Assembly (NCBI RefSeq): GCF_009017415.1
Contig: NC_092408.1
Coordinates: 992,001-1,056,000 of the forward strand
Reading direction: 5' to 3'
DNA from: Aspergillus flavus
Taxonomy: Eukaryota > Ascomycota > Eurotiomycetes > Eurotiales > Aspergillaceae
Length of the DNA: 64,000 bases
In this document: positions 14,277 to 26,128 of the stretch, one piece after another
How positions within the stretch are numbered: position 1 is the stretch's first letter
Layout of the letters: each line of letters opens with the position of its first letter
Translations under genes and position numbers: made by a program
The notes under the pieces: generated by a model
What the model was told of the DNA's origin: nothing
Seen by the model: only the letters and a program-made list of their open reading frames with translations
The model's database searches: none

Positions 14277-15852
14277 CTACATGGGAATTTTGTACCCACC
14301 AGGAACCTGTTTCTGGAAGACGCCCTTGGGATCATATCTCTTGCTGACAGCTCTGAGCTTCGCCACATTATCCGCGCCCCAGCTCTGGAGCACCTTCTGT
14401 GAGATGTCCGCGTAATTGAGGTAGATAAAGTCGATCAGATGTCCGTGCGCCTTCAAAAGAGCGCGTTGTTGGTTCACAATGTCCGTGATAACAGCCTTAA
14501 CTAGCGCATCGTCTGCCGTGTTAGTGTAGGCAGCAGTCATATCGACCATCACGTCGTCCGTCTTTCCGGGCGTCAGACCGAACATGTTGGTGCCGTTCGT
14601 AACGGGATGAGGCTGAACCAAGAACTCGACGAATATGCCTTCCACTTTCGCGATCTTGCTTAAGCCCTTCTCCCAGATCTTGAAGAGTTGCATGTAAACA
14701 CTAGGCTCCGGGTTGTTGAATGAAAAGGTTAGTTGGAATCCGCTAGAGAAGTTAGTTAGATTGTGGAGTATGGAACGGTAAAAGTGGTCATCTTTGCTGC
14801 TTACCGGTCCACCTTAGACGGGATATTCTCCCCGAAGTTCGCCACGACGTTGTCAGTAGTGTTGAGCTCTGCGACGCCCCCCAAGTTCGGAATCTCGGTA
14901 AAGGCGTCGTAAACGGCGGGTTCCTCAACCTCCCTTGTGTACCACATGGCGTCCGAAAGAAGGAGTTTACCGTCTACATAGTCCAGGAACATTCCCATCA
15001 TGGCTGCGCCGTCGTGATTCTCCGGCTTCATAAAGTCACTGAAGGCTTTGGCGTGGGCCCACAACGTGGCATTTGTATAGTTGTAATTAAGCATGCTATA
15101 CCACATCTTGCCCTGAGGAATAGTAGTCACATCAAAGCGTGTGACGATACCGAAGTTATTGGACCCGCCTTTCAAAGCAAGCCACAAGTCAGGATGGGAG
15201 CGTTGGTCGACATAGACGACCTCACCACTTCCGAGCACAACTTCGTAACCGTGGATGTTGTCGCAGCTGAACCCGTGCTCGCGTGAGGCGAAGGTAATTC
15301 CTCCTAATCAACAAATTAGCTATCGAAATCAAGGAATGTCCTTCAATGTGACTGACCTCCAGTGGCGAAGCCTCCGACTCCAATCCCGGGAATACGGCCT
15401 CCCATGACGGTCAAGTTGTACGGTACGAGCTGTGAGTAGGCGATATCCCATACTGCGCCACCTCCGATGCGGGCTATCGTTTTATCCTCGCTCAACTCTA
15501 CTTGGTTGATGAGGCGCAGGTCCACGGTTATGCCGGACTCGATGTTCGCCGCGCCAGTCCAGAAGGTGTGTCCGCCGCCCCGAACGGCGAACTTACTCGT
15601 GCTGTTGTTTGAAGTCATCAACTTGACAAACTCGGATACTTCAGCAGTAGTGGTAGGCCTGAAGATACAATTGGGACTCAAGGCACGCTCTTGGTCGCCG
15701 TAGTAAGATGCGATGGACGAATTGTACGTTGTTGTCCCGGGGTATGAGATGCGGCCTGGAATCTTGGACTCGACGACTTTGCATGCATGATTCGTAGCGA
15801 AAGCAGTGGTTGGCAGTGCTACTGCGAGAATATGCAGAATAGCCCAATACAT
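14277..15852 (-). CDS. Secreted BBE-type FAD-linked oxidoreductase
   Basis: Three exons (15852-15357, 15303-14805, 14742-14277) encode 486 residues with a signal peptide, MYWAILHILAVALPTTAFA. The FAD-binding PCMH domain follows. RGGGHTF supplies the His (H95) and GFSCDN the Cys (C179) used for bicovalent flavin attachment in the berberine-bridge family. GGSNNFGIVTRFD is the family core and the protein ends in the BBE-type C-terminal region (YDPKGVF). I chose the acceptor at 15304 because it restores the conserved Gly-Gly-Gly of the FAD domain; an alternative acceptor three bases downstream would drop one Gly. Such oxidases act on alcohols, phenols or sugars, often in secondary metabolism. Cluster membership is plausible, but 1.5 kb separates it from the regulator. 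Confidence 0.87.
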
Positions 15853-16704
15853 GGTAGCGCCTGGGCGATGCTTGAGGGAATGTCGATTTTGTGTCGAATG
15901 GCCTTTAGTTGGTCGCCGGTTTGCAACCAGCATAAAACAATACAAATAATATCAGCGAATTCTTATCCACTGAGACACAATCAATTGATAGAGGGAAGAG
16001 GCAAGGTGCTAGACAATTTGAAAGTACACCTTGGCACACTAAACGATAGTCGATGATCAGGGCTTGATAAATTCCACCACGTGGTCAATCACAGTGTACA
16101 GATATGACCCCAACCTTCACGAGGATCGTTCTATAAATATGTACCTGCATAGAAATCAAATGTTCCTGCCAGATAGGGCCGGGCAATTGTGCATAAACCA
16201 CTGCACGTGTGCGTGTAGAGCTATCGTGGCTCGTAAACCGACTCATACGATCCATAGCTAAGCCTCGTACCAAAAATAGCGGAATACTAGGCTCGGAGGT
16301 GCAAATCCTTCTAAAAGCATGTAAAGTACATTAGTGCCTCTCGCTTCAGCAACAGGGATTCTCGGGTTCCGACATCTGCGGAACGGGACAAGACGCCTTG
16401 TATGCAGTCAGCCACAAATACCCTTCCGATATAATTAGTCCTACCAAGCGAACGCCTCAAGACGCATTGCCACGTGTTATTTGGCGTTAAGATAGCTATA
16501 CGACAGTCTACAGTAGTTGTAATTGTAGTTGCAGTATTCCCTAGGCTCTTCTCAGAAAGCTGGATGTAAACCCCTAGCAAGCATTTCCAATCTAGCTAGA
16601 TGGAGTCCAGATACATACGTTAATTCTCCCTGCGTTTCAAATCTGGTGTATATTTAAATTTATTGACGTGTCCTATTTCTAATCTACGTCCACGCTTCAA
16701 TCAC

Positions 16705-16735
<31 letters not shown>

Positions 16736-16839
16736 CAAGAGAAGAAAGAAAGAGCCATATATCGTATTTCGTACACGTCGTACATGTGCTAGTCCTTGAT
16801 GATGTCGTAGTTTAGGCGCCAGCGCCCTTACTGTGTACA
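15853..16839. other. Gene-free stretch with a 26-base poly-A tract
   Basis: This contains the upstream region of the BBE gene and the 3' flank of the AflR-domain gene. An uninterrupted run of 26 A lies at 16706-16731. No supportable gene is seen. Confidence 0.5.
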
Positions 16840-17784
16840 TCAATTGTGCAAGATGGGTGGCACCACTGTTCGCAAGTTGCTATCTGAGTGGTTCAGTGCA
16901 GAAGTGAGCGCGCGTAACTGCGTGTGGAGAAAAGCAACCATTCTGGCTCGAACATCACTCAGCATTAGGCCACTGCTTGGCTCGTTGACTGCCGACGACT
17001 GTCCTGCGTGACAGGCCATGTCTCCAAGGACGACCTGTAGTTCCCGAAGCATGCCCGAAAGGACTTGACGAATAAGAGCAGTCTCCACGTCCTTGCTCAG
17101 ACGGTGAGTGCCAATGAAGAACTCCCGTTTTCGAGTTTCAGCCTGGCTTACATTGGTGGGTAAGACGGCACTGTCTGCGGTCGAGTTGTGGCGGTGACTG
17201 TATATCTCCATAATATTCCAGTACCAAGCAATAATATCAGAACAGAGGACGGTGACAATGAGAAGCAGCTGCGGGTTTCCGTAACAAGAACATTTGAGTA
17301 TGGAGCGGACCGCTTTCAAGGCGGACTGGTTCATGGACAGAATCTCGTCCGCTGCAGGCGATAATTGAGCCTGGCGACTGCCATCCTGGCCCCTCATCCC
17401 CAGGATGCAGGAGCTTGAGCCGGCATGCATAGTTCGGAGGACCCCTGTGGCGAGGCTGATACAGCATTCTTGTGGGTTCTGGCAAAGGCGATCTTCCTGG
17501 GAGCAAGTGGTCTCAGGAACCGTTGAAATGCTGTGATCCTCCGTAATCAGGCTCGGAGCGCAATCGTCGGACAGATTGTCTGTGGACGATAAAGCATCCA
17601 AATGCCACTTCAGCGATAAATCTTTGGTCTCGAAATGGGAAAAGTCAAGTGAGTTGAAATCGAGCTGCGAATTGCCCAGCACGTTGTGAACTGATGAAAG
17701 AGGAACTTCGGCACCCAAAAAGCCAGCCGATAGAGGAAAAGGATCCCCGACATATTGAAGCTCTGGTTCAGCTGCGACTTCCAT
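16840..17784 (-). CDS. AflR-domain protein without a visible zinc cluster
   Basis: A 314-residue open frame resembles the region C-terminal to the zinc cluster in AflR-family regulators. It has an acidic, Ser-rich N-terminal part, a conserved CCISLATGVLRTMH segment, LKCSCYGNPQLLLIVTVLCSDIIAWYW, and a C-terminal LRELQVVLGDMA helix with a terminal LHTQLRALTSAL helix. No Cys6 motif is present, and the upstream 300 bases on this strand show none. In-frame sequence before the Met soon hits a stop. It may be a truncated regulator, a co-factor without DNA contacts, or a gene whose first exon I could not find. It lies at the edge of the polyketide cluster. Confidence 0.7.
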   Translation of the reverse strand: MEVAAEPELQYVGDPFPLSAGFLGAEVPLSSVHNVLGNSQLDFNSLDFSHFETKDLSLKWHLDALSSTDNLSDDCAPSLITEDHSISTVPETTCSQEDRLCQNPQECCISLATGVLRTMHAGSSSCILGMRGQDGSRQAQLSPAADEILSMNQSALKAVRSILKCSCYGNPQLLLIVTVLCSDIIAWYWNIMEIYSHRHNSTADSAVLPTNVSQAETRKREFFIGTHRLSKDVETALIRQVLSGMLRELQVVLGDMACHAGQSSAVNEPSSGLMLSDVRARMVAFLHTQLRALTSALNHSDSNLRTVVPPILHN

Positions 17785-18745
17785 CGCGTGGTGAGTGCTT
17801 TCGCGGTAGTGTTATGATCGTGTCGCAAGGTGAGGTCTTGAAGTTGAAGGTGTGGATGAGCAGAGATAGTAGAGATAGACGCCATGATACAATGTAGACG
17901 CGGGGAAAGATCGGGTTATAGTTTGCTCCGTTAGCCGCAGCCCCGGGCCGCCTTCTAGATTGACCTCGTATCACAAACGACTGTGCTTATCTTCTTATTG
18001 GCGCTCCTCCTCATAGCCCCAAAGCTAGAACGACCTTGCCAACAAGTCCCTTGCTGATCAAGCCTAATTGGGCCCAGTCAACACCACCCTGGCGCCCGTC
18101 TAGTCTGAAACGAGGAGAGAATGAAGAAACCCGTGTGCATGTAACCTCATGTAGAAGGCATTCCGCCTAGCGTGGGCGAGGGACGATCTAGATGCCCCCT
18201 AGCGCCATCTCAAGCACACTAATATACTTTGAACCAAGGCCCTCTTTGGAATTCTCACCATCGCCGAGGCTTGCATCTTGTACCACACAGCCACACCGGG
18301 CTTTTATCGGAATGACGCGAGTAATAGTCACTTAGGCAACAGCATGATACTAACAATTAAAAATGCGCTTATGATGCAGCAGCCACACCCGATATAGTAG
18401 GTCTCAACTGCAAAACCAGAATCTGAGTCAGCCGCAGCAGACCGTGGCAATGATCCTATCAAGGCACGTCTAGATTGAACAGTCAGTGAGAGGAAGCACG
18501 GGCTTGGATTAATTCTGTAGCTGGAATCAGAGTCTGGCTTCAACGTAGAACTGGTGTGTCCGCTGTAGTAAATGAGGCATTGCGTAAGACACCCGCTGCC
18601 GCGAGGGCTGACGATAGGACCTAGAAGCGTACCCACAACGAAGGACAGACACCACACGGACATATTTATTTGGTAGGAATTAGGTAGAAAAGGGCTACTG
18701 TATAATGTGACAGTGGAGTCCTTGGACATAGCTTGGTGATATGAT
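17785..18745. other. Stretch without a supported gene
   Basis: The minus-strand frame 18729-18328 (133 codons) ends in a hydrophobic segment (CIISAFLIVSIMLLPK) and could be a fragment of a membrane protein. It has no recognisable family and sits beside a decayed gene, so I do not call it a gene. Confidence 0.35.
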
Positions 18746-19765
18746 ATGCTGACCTTTCTAACAATCAGGGCTTCGCAGGAACTCTATCAATGGGAATCTG
18801 TTGGCACAGGCCAAAGCCGAGGCCATCAAGTCTGCCCAGGAACATATCCATGCATATATGGAGGTAGTCCTATATCAGAGAGATTTCAAGAGGCTTACAG
18901 AATTGGAGACGAAGTTTGGAAAGGATCAAAAGTTGACGGAAGAGGCAGAGGTCCGGTTATATGACCGGTACATAACCGTTCGAACTAGCATCCTCATCCA
19001 GATGCGCAACGTGGCCTGGGCGTACAAATTTGCTGTGTTGGACAACGAACCGATCCAAATCGATCCACTGAAGAATGTGCAGGATTACCGAAAGGACCTC
19101 TCTGACTTGGTTATGAAATTGCAAAGGTTCAAAGGGCAGTAACCAGGTGGTCCATCGCGTAAGTCCGGCTGATCAAAGGGGTTAAATCTTGCTGACGTAG
19201 GACTATACAGGATTTGACACGAAGATAATACCATCCCAGAATGTGAGCTGCCTATTGGTCTACCTCATCGGGCTTCCTCGATTCAACCCTACTGACATCT
19301 CCAACTACCGGCCCCGTACAACACCCAAATCGTTGAGCAGCTCAAAGCCTCTCATAAAGGCACTTTCACCTTTATCCCAAAATCCCCGAAAACACACGAT
19401 CACAGTCCAGCTGGTCCATTCTACGACGGGTCTCACTTTCGCATCAATAAGTTGGAGGTCACGCTAACAAGTCGGATTTTGCATTCAAGATATCTACAAC
19501 CGGGGTATACAATGATATACGGAAATTGGACATCTTCACGTTTGTCGGCCATGTGTTCTCCCGCGAGTACTCGTATAATATTGTCGAGGGAAAGCCTGTC
19601 ATGGATACGGCATTCACCATCAATACAAATGAGTACAGCGCACCACCGCCATTTACGACCTGGACAGTCGAAATAACGAATCCAGGGTCACTGGACCTTT
19701 CTGGCCTCACTTCGATGAACCTTCAGTGGCATGGTGAGAAGTACAATGAAGAATTCTTGGGGTAG
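18746..19765 (+). pseudogene. Frameshifted 3' fragment of a large unidentified gene
   Basis: Several open blocks on the plus strand read like consecutive pieces of one protein. A helical, charged block (18801-19142) has RNVAWAYKFAVLD. A block near 19320-19460 has QIVEQLKASHKGTFTFIP and FYDGSHFRINKLEVTL. A last block, 19465-19765, has STTGVYNDIRKLDIFTFVG and PFTTWTVEITNPGSLDLSGL and then a stop. The blocks fall in different frames: the change near 19455 lies within continuous similarity-like sequence with no good splice sites. No start or upstream exons are present. I read it as the C-terminal remnant of a larger protein of unknown function. Confidence 0.5.
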
Positions 19766-20469
19766 CGGATGGCCTTTTGCGGGATACTAGTTTTAGTGAA
19801 TTCAATTGCTAGACTTGATGCTGACTTTTGGGCTTCGTGTGAATGTCAGCTGTTTCCATGTCAAAGTAAAGAATGCCCTTGAATGTAGAGCTGAGCTGGT
19901 CTCTCGGTATAGCGTCAGACAGGGGTCACACATGTATTGAGCCAATGATGATCCAAGTCACTGTTATTCTGTCAAATATTAGATGAGAATCTCTGTCTCC
20001 ATTCTGATTTTGTTCACGCGAGTCTGTGTGATAGTATTCCCAATCTCTTTGGTCATCATCCTGAGACTGATACCTTTCATCGCAAAATATATGTTGTTCT
20101 TCCAGCTGCACGATATCTCCATGGTCAAACCTACATATGTCTTCTTGTATTCGGAGCAACATGTCAGTGAGGCTTAGAGTGATGTCTCCGGTCCTGATCG
20201 AATGCACAACTAAAACTCGCAGAAGGACGATATTCCCTTGTCCTGACTTACATCTGTATATGCCAAGCAGTTAGATTGAATGAGTGCTTGCAAATACAAT
20301 AGTATATACAAATTCTCAGGTTAATAGTATGCTTCTATTTCGTGTATCCATAATAATGCACCATTTCTATTCCTCCAGACAGGCTTTAATGACGCATTGT
20401 GGATCCCCCGGAGCCGACCAGACCTGAACGAGCTTGAGAGGTGGTTTCACCGAGATCAATAGCTTATTC

Positions 20470-21010
20470 CACTGTGTCTAAATATACTCTATTCTGTTAG
20501 TGAAAAATAGTATAAGTATATCTATATTACTTTTTATTATTAACTTATTTTTATCAGCAAGGATTAATTATTTATAGGAAGACGTGAATAAGGCTGTATA
20601 ATCTTTGTAATATTGGAAAGGACTTTGCGCGAGGCAATATTATTCTAGGCATAAAGGATCGATTTGAGGTAGTATATATCAGCCCCTAGATCAATATTAG
20701 TAGTTTAATATAAAGAATGTTTATTAGGCGAGCTATTGCTTCTCTTTCAGTGTTTGTGTTATTAAAGAACTATCTTTTGAAGTCTGCTTTGTAAAGAAGT
20801 TATGTGTAGTTGGCTTAATTCAAGAGTTAAGCTCAGCTAGAATACTAGCTATAGTTTCTAAGAGGTTTTATAAGATTGGTTTATAGTCTAGCTTAAAGAA
20901 TATATTTATAAAGTGCTATAGATTGATTTTTTACTTACTAAGCTTCATTAAAACTAGACTTTAGCTTATAAAGATAATATTAATAAAAGTTTATAAATGC
21001 GCAAAAGCTC
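20470..21010. mobile_element. AT-rich, probably RIP-mutated transposon relic
   Basis: About 540 bp is strikingly richer in A+T and TA steps than its surroundings, with stops in all frames. Ignoring stops, one plus-strand frame near 20860-21000 faintly recalls the linker region of Tc1/mariner-type transposases (LLTKLH...TLAYKDNINKSL). This pattern fits C-to-T repeat-induced point mutation of a repeat. The family assignment is weak. Confidence 0.35.
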
Positions 21011-21601
21011 GGTGTTTACCATTGTTAGTCCAGGCGACATGGGTCCAAGGATCTCACATTCGAAGCTTATTCTCATCCATGATATGAATCAGAGCGAATC
21101 TTTCACCGCATCTGAAATGGCTTAACAAGTTGGATGCAGCAAGCAGACCACCATCAGTATTCGCAACAACTTATGACAATTCGGAAGCTTGATTCAGTTG
21201 AACAGGTATCAACTTCCTAATCACCTTTCAAATTTGTATCACCAAGTACTGGCCACCAAAACGTCACATTTCTCTGAAACTTCAGCTCATCATGCCGGAT
21301 CGGCAGCCGTTAGATTCAGCCAAGCTTCAAAGCTCGAGTATTAGAGGCGACAAAGGTCACAATCCTGCCATAGTGGATGAACATGATGCGGATAGAAAGA
21401 CCATTCCAATGACCTCACCCGAATTCTGGAACGGAGCGAACATGGAGCATCGCCCTGTTATACCGAACAGCGTTATACTCAAGGTATCTACTCCTGATTC
21501 AGCGTATACTACGTACCCCGGCTGCCGGAGCTTCGACTGTATCGACATCTTTCCAGACCTTGAATCGAGGTGCGGTCAGGAGGCAAAAAAGAAATTGAGA
21601 T

Positions 21602-22501
21602 TCATATCGGACGGGTTGTGATGCCCATCTCATGATCGATATATTCCAAGGCTTCGGGATTGGTCGGAAGGAGATTTGCTTCAGCTTCTTGCCTTTCCTT
21701 GTCACGTCTAGACTTGCTCCACAGGCGTCTAACATAGTCCTTTCCAAACTTGAAAGGATTCGTAAGCCACTGTGCAGCCGCAGGCGATGATGTCGCTGGA
21801 TTATTTGAAATAACCGTATGTGCCACGAGGAGGCAGACACATAGACTTAAGACTATGCTCAAAACCCTGGAGTTGTTGTTGAGTTTGTGGAAAGATAATT
21901 TAAGGTAAACGCAAGTACACTCACGCTAGGGCAATCTCGAATCTCCAAATAGTAACCAGTGCATCACATGGTCGATTGGTAAAACGTCCGCCGAATTTTT
22001 TCTTGCCCCGAGTAGTCGGTAATACCTCGAACAATGTAGGTATTCCTTCTGATATGCTAGCGGGGTCTCGCCATTCCCTATAATTTTCGCATGATCCTAG
22101 AGGAAGAGGTAAATAGCGAGATTGAAGGACTGCAGAAGCGACGAGACCCGCAGCAAGAATGAATCGAGCAACAACACAAGCCAACCTCCATAATGTGCTT
22201 TGTGGCATAAAGATGAACAAGGTGAACAACGCTGCACTGATACATGCCTAGACTCCTGGTTAGTGGTTTCTAGCGACACGAACAAGAAACATACTATAAT
22301 AAGCGGCGTGACTGTACCGGGCTTGATATAGGGGCTATATGGAGGCCCAAAAACCTCTGGCCGTGAATACACTTTACCCAAGAAAGCACCGGACAAGCAT
22401 ACCAACACTATAAATAGGATGATAGCTATAAAAGAGGCATATTTCTCGAACAAAAGAATCATGCGAATCCCTGGAGGAGGCTTTTCCACGGGCGTGGACA
22501 T
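21602..22501 (-). CDS. Integral membrane protein of unknown function
   Basis: Three exons (22501-22295, 22247-21925, 21866-21602) join in frame to 264 residues. At least four hydrophobic helices are visible: near residues 23-45 (FIAIILFIVLVCLSGAFL), just before and after the first intron (TVTPLIIACISAALFTLFIF), LACVVARFILAAGLVASAVL, and after the second intron (VLSIVLSLCVCLLVAHTVI). The C-terminal tail is cytoplasm-like, basic then acidic. Both introns have good donors (GTATGT, GTGAGT). I do not recognise the family. The four-helix layout resembles small fungal membrane proteins of the MARVEL-like kind, but no defining motif is present. Confidence 0.65.
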
Positions 22502-23683
22502 GACCGGCGAACATGTAAAGAAAGATATGTAAAAATGCGAACAATATGGGAGAGCAGTAAGAGAAAACTCGTCTGAGCTACGCCATGATTCATGATCATT
22601 TTATAAACTATGCCATCTTCCCCACTCCGCCCGAGTTGTGCTCAAAGCGATCTACGGTCTGTGTGGCGGAGTTAAATAGGATCGTCTCCAAACACGGTTT
22701 TGGGGCTTGAAAGTAACCTAAAATAGTAGAGATATGCACTTGGTATATGAATATAGTTCGATTGAGTGGGCGAATACGAGGTAAAAGAGGCTACCAAAGA
22801 TATCTCCAAATATGATAACAGTCCTTGGCAGGGCCCTGTTCGCTTATTGGGAGAGCTAGGTTTGAATGTCATTATATGATCTGATGGTACAGGCAAGGTT
22901 CCGCAAATTTTGGTCTTGGCAGGGGGGACGAGTTGACACATCCCACCCCTTTAGTGCCTGGAATCTTGATATGTTTCGATCGAATCTTTTGGATCTTTTT
23001 ATCCTAGGGCAAGATCTATCTGCATGCCACATGATATTCTAGGATTATCACGTGGAAAGCCCTTTACCCTAAAGGGTTAAGGTAAGCCTGATCATTTATT
23101 TTTTTGATGGGGGGGTTGCCAAGACCCGCGTCTACGAGTAGGCTATATTTGATCCGGAGAGCCGTATTTCCTACCCTTCCTCTACCTAACTGGCCATAGT
23201 TTTTACCCAGGTCGGTATCTTTTAGTGGCTGGAAGAATTGGCAGTCTACACACCTGCTTGACTATTAACATAAAGGTTTGTATGGTGCTTGTACGATGTA
23301 TTACGACAACAGCGCCTGGGGACTTGTCCAACATGCCTCATGCGACATTTCCCTAGAAAAGCTTTCGACTGTGTGAGATATTGTCTGGCCCGAGGTTATG
23401 TTTTATACCTCTAGATGCTGGGGAAGCTTGCTTCACACTCATCATAACCATGAATTTCCAACTGACCTCATGGTGGCCTTGGGAGCGGTTATATCGTCTT
23501 CCTGCCTAACTGGGGTGAAGGCATTTCCGTCATGTTGCCAGAGTATTTGCTAGTACATTGACCCCTTTCGAAATCTTGTCATTGGCTATTAGAACTATTC
23601 CATTGCGCGTCCATCTCACCACAACCTCAGTATTCTATATCATCATCTAAGTGGTCTCCCCGAGGGGAGGAATGACCATAATA
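22502..23683. other. Gene-free stretch
   Basis: About 1.2 kb with only short open frames. It includes a T-rich and G-rich run at 23098-23115. No gene or repeat family was recognised. Confidence 0.5.
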
Positions 23684-24457
23684 TTACTCTTCGTCTAGCA
23701 TGCGAGGCTCATTTACATCAACAGGAGTCTCATCATCCCAGTCCAGCTCATGAAAGTCCATCTGGGCTCGTGATGGTTGCTTGGAAAGGGTGGCAGACGT
23801 GCTCGGTGGAGGGTGATATTGCCGCCTCTGTCGCTGACGGCGTCGTGTGCCTAGATTCTCTCTACGTTCGATTTGATAGAAAGCTTGTTGTTGGCCCTGT
23901 GCTGGAGGCCTAGGTGTACTGGATCGAGGATCATGATGAAAGGAACTTGGTTGACTACTTGATCCTGCGGGCCTTCCCCGGCCTGCTTCCGAGGGTTGAT
24001 ATTGCGGTCTGTAAACAGTGCCCGGATACTCAAAGTCATCTGCTCTAGTCCGGTCAATCAAGCAGCATCAACATCGGTCATGACAGTTGTCTCTTGCAGA
24101 TAAACGTCAAACTCATTTATCATACCTGCCACCTTGTCAAACTGGATCCAATTCAAGATTTGGTAGGCAGCGCTGCGATCAGATCTCCCCTCGTTGGACT
24201 TGTCATCATTCCAGACATCAAGTGAGGTCTTGTTCATATCGTACTGTGCCAGAGATGATGCAATTTGAAACGCGTTGCGGATTTGCCGCCCGTTCCAACA
24301 CTGTTCTGGGTAATTGTCAAAGTACCATCCGGCGTAACCCATGATGCTCTTATCATCAATCTTCAATACAGGCTCCTGCCAATCATCACCCTTAAGGTGC
24401 TCCTGCTTTCTGGATTCGATCTCCCTAAGCCTTGCGATGTTCACCTGGAAAATTGCC
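23684..24457 (-). pseudogene. 3' end of an AAA+ ATPase gene, truncated and frameshifted
   Basis: The minus-strand exon after the acceptor TTTTCCAG at 24458 encodes NIARLREIESRKQ, then NYPEQCWNGRQIRNAFQIASSLAQYD. The latter is the arginine-finger/sensor-type tail found at the end of large fungal AAA+ ATPases. It continues to the segment TDVDAA and stops at 24058-24060. The natural continuation IDRTRADDFEYP is open in the -1 frame starting there and runs to 23684 as a Gln/Arg/Pro-rich tail ending in an acidic peptide. No plausible intron joins them, so a one-base frameshift is likely. The ATPase core (Walker A/B) is absent upstream, where unrelated plus-strand coding sequence begins near 24484. 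Confidence 0.65.
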
Positions 24458-24483
24458 AGAGTTTAATTTCTCTTTAGAATGCC

Positions 24484-26128
24484 ATAGTACAAGCTGACAT
24501 GAATGCGAGACTTAGAGGCCATCGAGGGCCTCTTGCGGTCCTTGTCTGTCCATGAGCCGGATATTGCATCCGGATCCCATGGAACACGGCAACATGGCAC
24601 TTTTCGATTTGTATCCCGTTTTACACGCAAGAAACAGTCCGAATATCCAGAAATAGCTCTTGAAAAGATAGGGATCGAACGAGAGCGCTCCGGCGGACTA
24701 CAGATCAATGTGGGGACGGGAAAATCGAAGCTATTGAGTTCCTTTCTCGGAACACCCATCGTGAAATGGGCGTCATGCGATGGGACGAGAAACAGACTGA
24801 GATCAACACCCGACAGATCTGTACCGATGTTCAGATTGTCAACACAGGGATAGATGGCATAAAGTAGTGGGATTGGCGATATCCGCAAGATTACCCAACA
24901 TACAAATATCGTTGCACAGAATGTTTCTATTGAAGTTGAAGAAATGAAGGCTGGATTGAAAGCAGACGGACGCAGATATAACAAAGAGATTATCGATTTT
25001 TTTCAAATGGAGGACGAAAAGCTGCAACGGTTTATAAATACCCAATCGGACCTGATAAATGATACCTTGAAGCCAAAGAATCATTTGTTAGAATTGCTGC
25101 TGGAGGACAGGAAGAGTGAGTGATACCTAATGCTTGGGGATTGATCATGCTGACTTAGACAAACAGAAAAGGAAATTCAAATTACAACGCTCCAACAACG
25201 CCTTCGGGCTATGGAAGCTCCTAGACTCCGTCCAAGAGCTCTTAGCTCAACAGCTGTCGTCTCTGTTACCCAGCTCTTCGCACTTCTAGCTCAACCAACT
25301 TCTCAAATGGCCCGCAATTTCAGCTACGAAGTAACCTTTGGACATTCCAACAACCACGTAGAAGCCATCCTCAGCGCAGACAACACATTTGACCCTCAGG
25401 CCCAAGGGCTGGCACAATAAATCCTGGGATATTCGCGATTCACGGAGTGGATGAGCCACGACCGTCCCGATCTGCTTCTGGTTGATGCCAACTTATGCTC
25501 CTTCGCTCTCAATAATATCTCTCCCATGTCATTTTTCTGCGGACTGCATATTACCACTGCGTCTCACAAAGACCCCTGGGCGGGACCAAATGGACTAATC
25601 AGATCTCTGATTTTCCAAATCATCTGCTCACTCTATCGACACAACTTGCTCAACATCGACTTTATACATTCACGAGGGTACCTCAAAGACCTTGAGGAGC
25701 ACGATCTAGCGACTCTCTGTGAGACACTACATCGGCTAGTCGGCCAGTGTTCTCCCGAGATGGCCATTTACTGCGTCATTGATGGAATCGGTTGTTTTGA
25801 TAAGGGTCTCCATCGGAGCTTTCAACAGGATCAGTTTATCATCGAAGCTTTGCACGACATCGTGGAAGACGATATGCTCCGATGCCGGTTCAAGATGCTA
25901 ATGACTAACTCAGGCCAGAGTACTAGGCGGCTTCGTCAGTTGCTGGACTCTACTCAACACACTATCTTAAATAATATACTGAGAATCGGACGTGTGAATG
26001 ATGGTCGGATCAAATCGGATTTCATCGGGCGAGGTCGGTCGGCCCGTACACCGAACATTTACGACACCTTAAAAAAATGCAGCGTTATATATTCTGCCAA
26101 CCTGGGGATACCGTGTAAATTAAGCTAG
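24484..26128 (+). pseudogene. Broken gene for a fungal protein of the STAND/NTPase-associated type
   Basis: Plus-strand coding-like sequence extends about 1.6 kb but is interrupted. The N-terminal blocks (MRDLEAIEGLLRSLSVHEP, then a coiled-coil-like EEMKAGLKADGRRYNKEIIDF and TLQQRLRAMEAPRLRPRA) lie in shifting frames. From 25211 the frame is open to a TAA at 25418-25420. It then continues in the same frame without a break of sense from ILGYSRFTEWMSHDRPDLLL to 26128. The downstream block has GPNGLIRSLIFQIIC and MAIYCVIDGIGCFD, which recall the NTPase-flanking region of large fungal proteins that carry NACHT-like modules. The family name is a suspicion, not a call. The internal stop could be a CAA-to-TAA change. 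Confidence 0.55.

Noticed and set aside
14276..14693. Treating the three BBE exons as separate small genes
   Set aside because: Splice sites and FAD-domain continuity join them into one 486-residue protein.
21292..21621. Plus-strand 109-codon frame
   Set aside because: It overlaps the 3' end of the membrane protein gene and shows no recognisable family; could be real but is not supported.
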